6,647 bases of DNA from UBA9715 sp045614225 (GTDB lineage Bacteria > Actinomycetota > Coriobacteriia > Coriobacteriales > Eggerthellaceae), in contig JAZLCO010000013.1 of assembly GCA_045614225.1 (NCBI GenBank), forward strand, positions 1-6,647, in the 5' to 3' direction. This document shows positions 5,096 through 6,647 of the stretch, piece by piece (within the stretch, counting starts at the first letter, position 1; each line of letters opens with the position of its first letter). Position numbers and translations under genes: made by a program. The notes below the pieces were generated by a model. The model was not told the DNA's origin. It worked only from the letters and a program-made list of their open reading frames with translations, and did not search any database.

Positions 5096-6295
5096 ATGGG
5101 ATTTCTTGAACGTTCCGACGCTTATTGGAAGTTCGCCGGCCAGTGCGCGCAGTGCGGTCATTGCACGAAAGCATGCGATTCGCTGACAGAGGCGGGCATG
5201 ACGCTCGGCGAGATCGCCAAAGCGCTCATCGACCACGACCGCGAAACGAAAGACGCCGATGACCTGCGCATGCGCATCGCGATGGACGGCCCTCTCACGC
5301 AGGCGGTTCGCGGATGCTTCTTCTGCACGTCGTGCAAGAACACCTGCTTCGCCCACAACGACGTGTGCGATCTGATCTACAACGCGCGCGTCGACTTCCA
5401 AAACCTCGGGCTCATCCCGCGACAGGATTGGTCGAGCGTGCTTGTCGACGAAGAATGGGACATCTTCAAGGCGTACCGCGCCATCCACGGCATTGGCTAT
5501 ACTGACCTCACGCGCCACGTGGCAACCGAGGACCACGAAGCCGAAACCGGCTTCGACGTCATGTTCTTCCCGGGCTGCTCGCTGGCTGCCTACGGAGACG
5601 CACTCACACGCGAGATCTTCGAAGTGTTCGAAGAACTCGGCGTGAAGGCTACGATGCTCGACAGCTGCTGCGGCTCGTCGCTTCGCAGCGCGGGCTTCTT
5701 CGACCGCGCCGAGGTGCTCTGCGACCGCAACGTCGAGGAGATCATCCAATCGGGTGCCAAGCAGCTCGTGTGCGTATGCCCCGGTTGCGCCAACGACATG
5801 GGCAAGGCCGTCAAGCGTGCCGGCGTGGAAATCGAGGTGCTCTCGTTGGCCAAGTTTCTCCTGGACCACGGCTTCGAGCCGAAGCATCCTGTTCCCACGG
5901 GGCAGCTCTGCATCTCGAAATCGTGTCAGGACCGCGACGGCTCCTATCTGGTCGACACGTGCAAACTGCTCGGCGTCGATGCTTCTGTACCCACGATCTT
6001 TCACGGTTGCTGCGGCGCGGGCGGCGCGGTGAGTGCGTTCCAGCCTGACCGCCAGGCCCAGCAGGCCGACAGCAAGCTTTCGTTCGCGTCCGATGGTGCG
6101 ACGGTCGTCACGATGTGCCCTACCTGCACGTATACCTACGCGTATCGCTTGATGAATGCCCCGCGCGATATCACCAACAAGCATTACACCGAGCTGCTGT
6201 TCGACAGCCAATTTGATTGGGACATGGTGTTCTACCAGCTGAACAGCATGTGGTACGGCGAGTACGGCGCATGGCTTGCCGAGGTGTTCGCATAG
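5096..6295 (+). CDS. GlpC/HdrD-like iron-sulfur protein with two CCG domains
   Basis: A soluble electron-transfer protein, 399 aa from ATG 5096. Two ferredoxin-type [4Fe-4S] sites lie at the N-terminus: CAQCGHCTKAC (17-27) and CFFCTSCKNTC (74-84), with an extra Cys at 91. Two CCG (heterodisulfide reductase B/D-type) domains follow. The first has C161, C191-C192-G and C228-PG-C231, a CX29-CC-X35-CXXC spacing; the second has C277, C305-C306-G and C341-PT-C344. The CCG Cys sets probably hold further Fe-S clusters, as in HdrB. No transmembrane segment is visible. The Pro that usually follows each ferredoxin motif is absent. A GAGGG/GAAGG-type ribosome-binding site (5083-5091) supports ATG 5096; ATG 5069 (408 aa) is possible but has a poor site, and TTG 5006 lies inside the terminator. 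With the flavoprotein 81 bp downstream it recalls GlpABC and Hdr modules, which pass electrons between a flavin dehydrogenase and quinone, a disulfide or other acceptors. The partner is not determined. Confidence 0.85.
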   Translation: MGFLERSDAYWKFAGQCAQCGHCTKACDSLTEAGMTLGEIAKALIDHDRETKDADDLRMRIAMDGPLTQAVRGCFFCTSCKNTCFAHNDVCDLIYNARVDFQNLGLIPRQDWSSVLVDEEWDIFKAYRAIHGIGYTDLTRHVATEDHEAETGFDVMFFPGCSLAAYGDALTREIFEVFEELGVKATMLDSCCGSSLRSAGFFDRAEVLCDRNVEEIIQSGAKQLVCVCPGCANDMGKAVKRAGVEIEVLSLAKFLLDHGFEPKHPVPTGQLCISKSCQDRDGSYLVDTCKLLGVDASVPTIFHGCCGAGGAVSAFQPDRQAQQADSKLSFASDGATVVTMCPTCTYTYAYRLMNAPRDITNKHYTELLFDSQFDWDMVFYQLNSMWYGEYGAWLAEVFA

Positions 6296-6327
6296 AACGC
6301 GAAGTAGTTGAGTGGTTGAAATTGCTC

Positions 6328-6357
6328 ATGTGACGAAAGGGTTGCCTTTCGCCACAT
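6328..6357 (+). promoter_or_regulatory. Intercistronic hairpin with possible ribosome-binding-site switch
   Basis: CGAAAGG (6334-6340) pairs perfectly with CCTTTCG (6345-6351) around a GTTG loop. The stem continues past one A-C mismatch with ATGTG (6328-6332) and CACAT (6353-6357). No T-tract follows. CGAAAGG recurs at 6362-6368, where it forms the ribosome-binding site of the next gene, so CCTTTCG can pair with either copy. The layout mirrors the hairpin at 4150-4176. Confidence 0.6.
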
Positions 6358-6363
6358 TGCTCG

Positions 6364-6369
6364 AAAGGA
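6364..6369 (+). promoter_or_regulatory. Ribosome-binding site of the flavoprotein gene
   Basis: AAAGGA lies 7 nt before ATG 6377, the same motif and spacing as for the gene at 4195. ATG 6383 in the same frame is less well placed. The site lies within the second CGAAAGG copy that the upstream hairpin arm could sequester. Confidence 0.7.
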
Positions 6370-6376
6370 AACGAAG

Positions 6377-6647
6377 ATGACGATGGTGGATCCCGGCAAC
6401 CAGACAGTGGCCATTCTCGGTTACGGCACGGCGGGCGTGAACGCGGCCATTGCGCTGCGCAGAGCTGGCTTCGATGGGGTGATCCGCGTTTTTTCCGACA
6501 CGGACATCCTGCCGTACAGCCCGATTCTCACGTCGTACTACGCAGGTGGGCTGAAGACCTACGAGGAGTGCTTCCCCTGGAGCGCCGAGGAGCTCGCGGA
6601 GCTTTCGCTCGAGGTTGTTGCCAACAGTCCGGTCGTCGAGCTCGACC
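6377..6647 (+). CDS. FAD/NAD(P)-dependent oxidoreductase, N-terminal part (cut by window end)
   Basis: Only the first 90 codons are present; the frame is open to the window edge. The N-terminal Rossmann motif LGYGTAGVNAAIAL (14-27) has GxGxxG for FAD binding. It is followed by RVFSDTDILPYSP (37-49), matching the pattern in pyridine nucleotide-disulfide oxidoreductases of the NADH oxidase, nitrite reductase and rubredoxin reductase type, where a short acidic loop precedes a PYSRP-like segment. Here it reads PYSPILTSYYAGG (46-58). No redox-active cysteine pair is seen so far; C65 is the only Cys in this part. It should transfer electrons between NAD(P)H and a partner through FAD. The Fe-S protein encoded just upstream is the obvious candidate partner, and the two genes are probably cotranscribed (81-bp gap, no terminator). 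Exact reaction unknown. Confidence 0.8.
   Translation, partial: MTMVDPGNQTVAILGYGTAGVNAAIALRRAGFDGVIRVFSDTDILPYSPILTSYYAGGLKTYEECFPWSAEELAELSLEVVANSPVVELD

Noticed and set aside
5061..5186. Short frame from ATG 5061 as a leader peptide of the Fe-S gene
   Set aside because: It overlaps the Fe-S gene by about 90 bp in another frame and has no convincing ribosome-binding site; the ACGAAGATG shared with the start at 6377 looks like chance.
5075..6211. 378-aa open frame on the - strand opposite the Fe-S gene
   Set aside because: Antisense of a gene with intact Cys motifs; low-complexity composition and no domain.

Overview
The window looks like chromosomal DNA of a high-GC anaerobe. The best guess is an actinobacterium of the class Coriobacteriia (Eggerthellaceae-like). 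This is an inference from the GC-rich codon use, the strong Shine-Dalgarno sites and the gene mix: a FeoA-FeoB fusion, a PaaK-family acyl-CoA ligase, a LysR-type effector domain of a kind familiar from Clostridia and Coriobacteria, and a GlpC/HdrD-like iron-sulfur protein. No marker gene fixes the taxonomy. All five genes lie on the + strand.

Layout: (1) 1-79, a short leader with an AT-rich 28-bp dyad and a -10-like box, upstream of (2) a fused FeoA-FeoB ferrous iron transporter (80-2479). (3) 2480-2746 is a 267-bp control region. It begins with a 25-bp-arm inverted repeat, followed by an operator-like array (two 17-bp direct copies of a TATCG-N6-TC-N-ATA element, the first forming a LysR-type T-N11-A dyad) around a candidate promoter. 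(4) A PaaK-family adenylate-forming ligase (2747-4138). (5) A stand-alone LysR-type effector-binding domain with no helix-turn-helix (4195-4845), placed like the second gene of an operon. (6) 4846-5095 holds a tandem pair of 32-bp palindromes, an 8-bp hairpin and a good rho-independent terminator. (7) An iron-sulfur protein with two ferredoxin-type clusters and two CCG domains (about 5096-6295). (8) The start of an FAD/NAD(P) oxidoreductase cut by the window end (6377-6647).

How they may work together: feoAB is probably its own iron-uptake unit. The ligase and the orphan sensor domain form a two-gene unit ending at the terminator near 5034. The ligase would activate a carboxylic (probably aromatic) acid as a CoA thioester, and the sensor domain could bind such a compound. 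The Fe-S protein and the flavoprotein form a following redox operon, resembling GlpC/HdrD-flavoprotein pairs. Whether it acts on the ligase product is unknown.

The least expected signals are the HTH-less LysR effector domain beside the ligase, the operator array in front of the ligase, and a repeated layout in both within-operon gaps. In that layout a hairpin's 3' arm (CTTTC-containing) can pair either with its own 5' arm or with the downstream ribosome-binding site. No mobile element, CRISPR array, tRNA or rRNA was seen.
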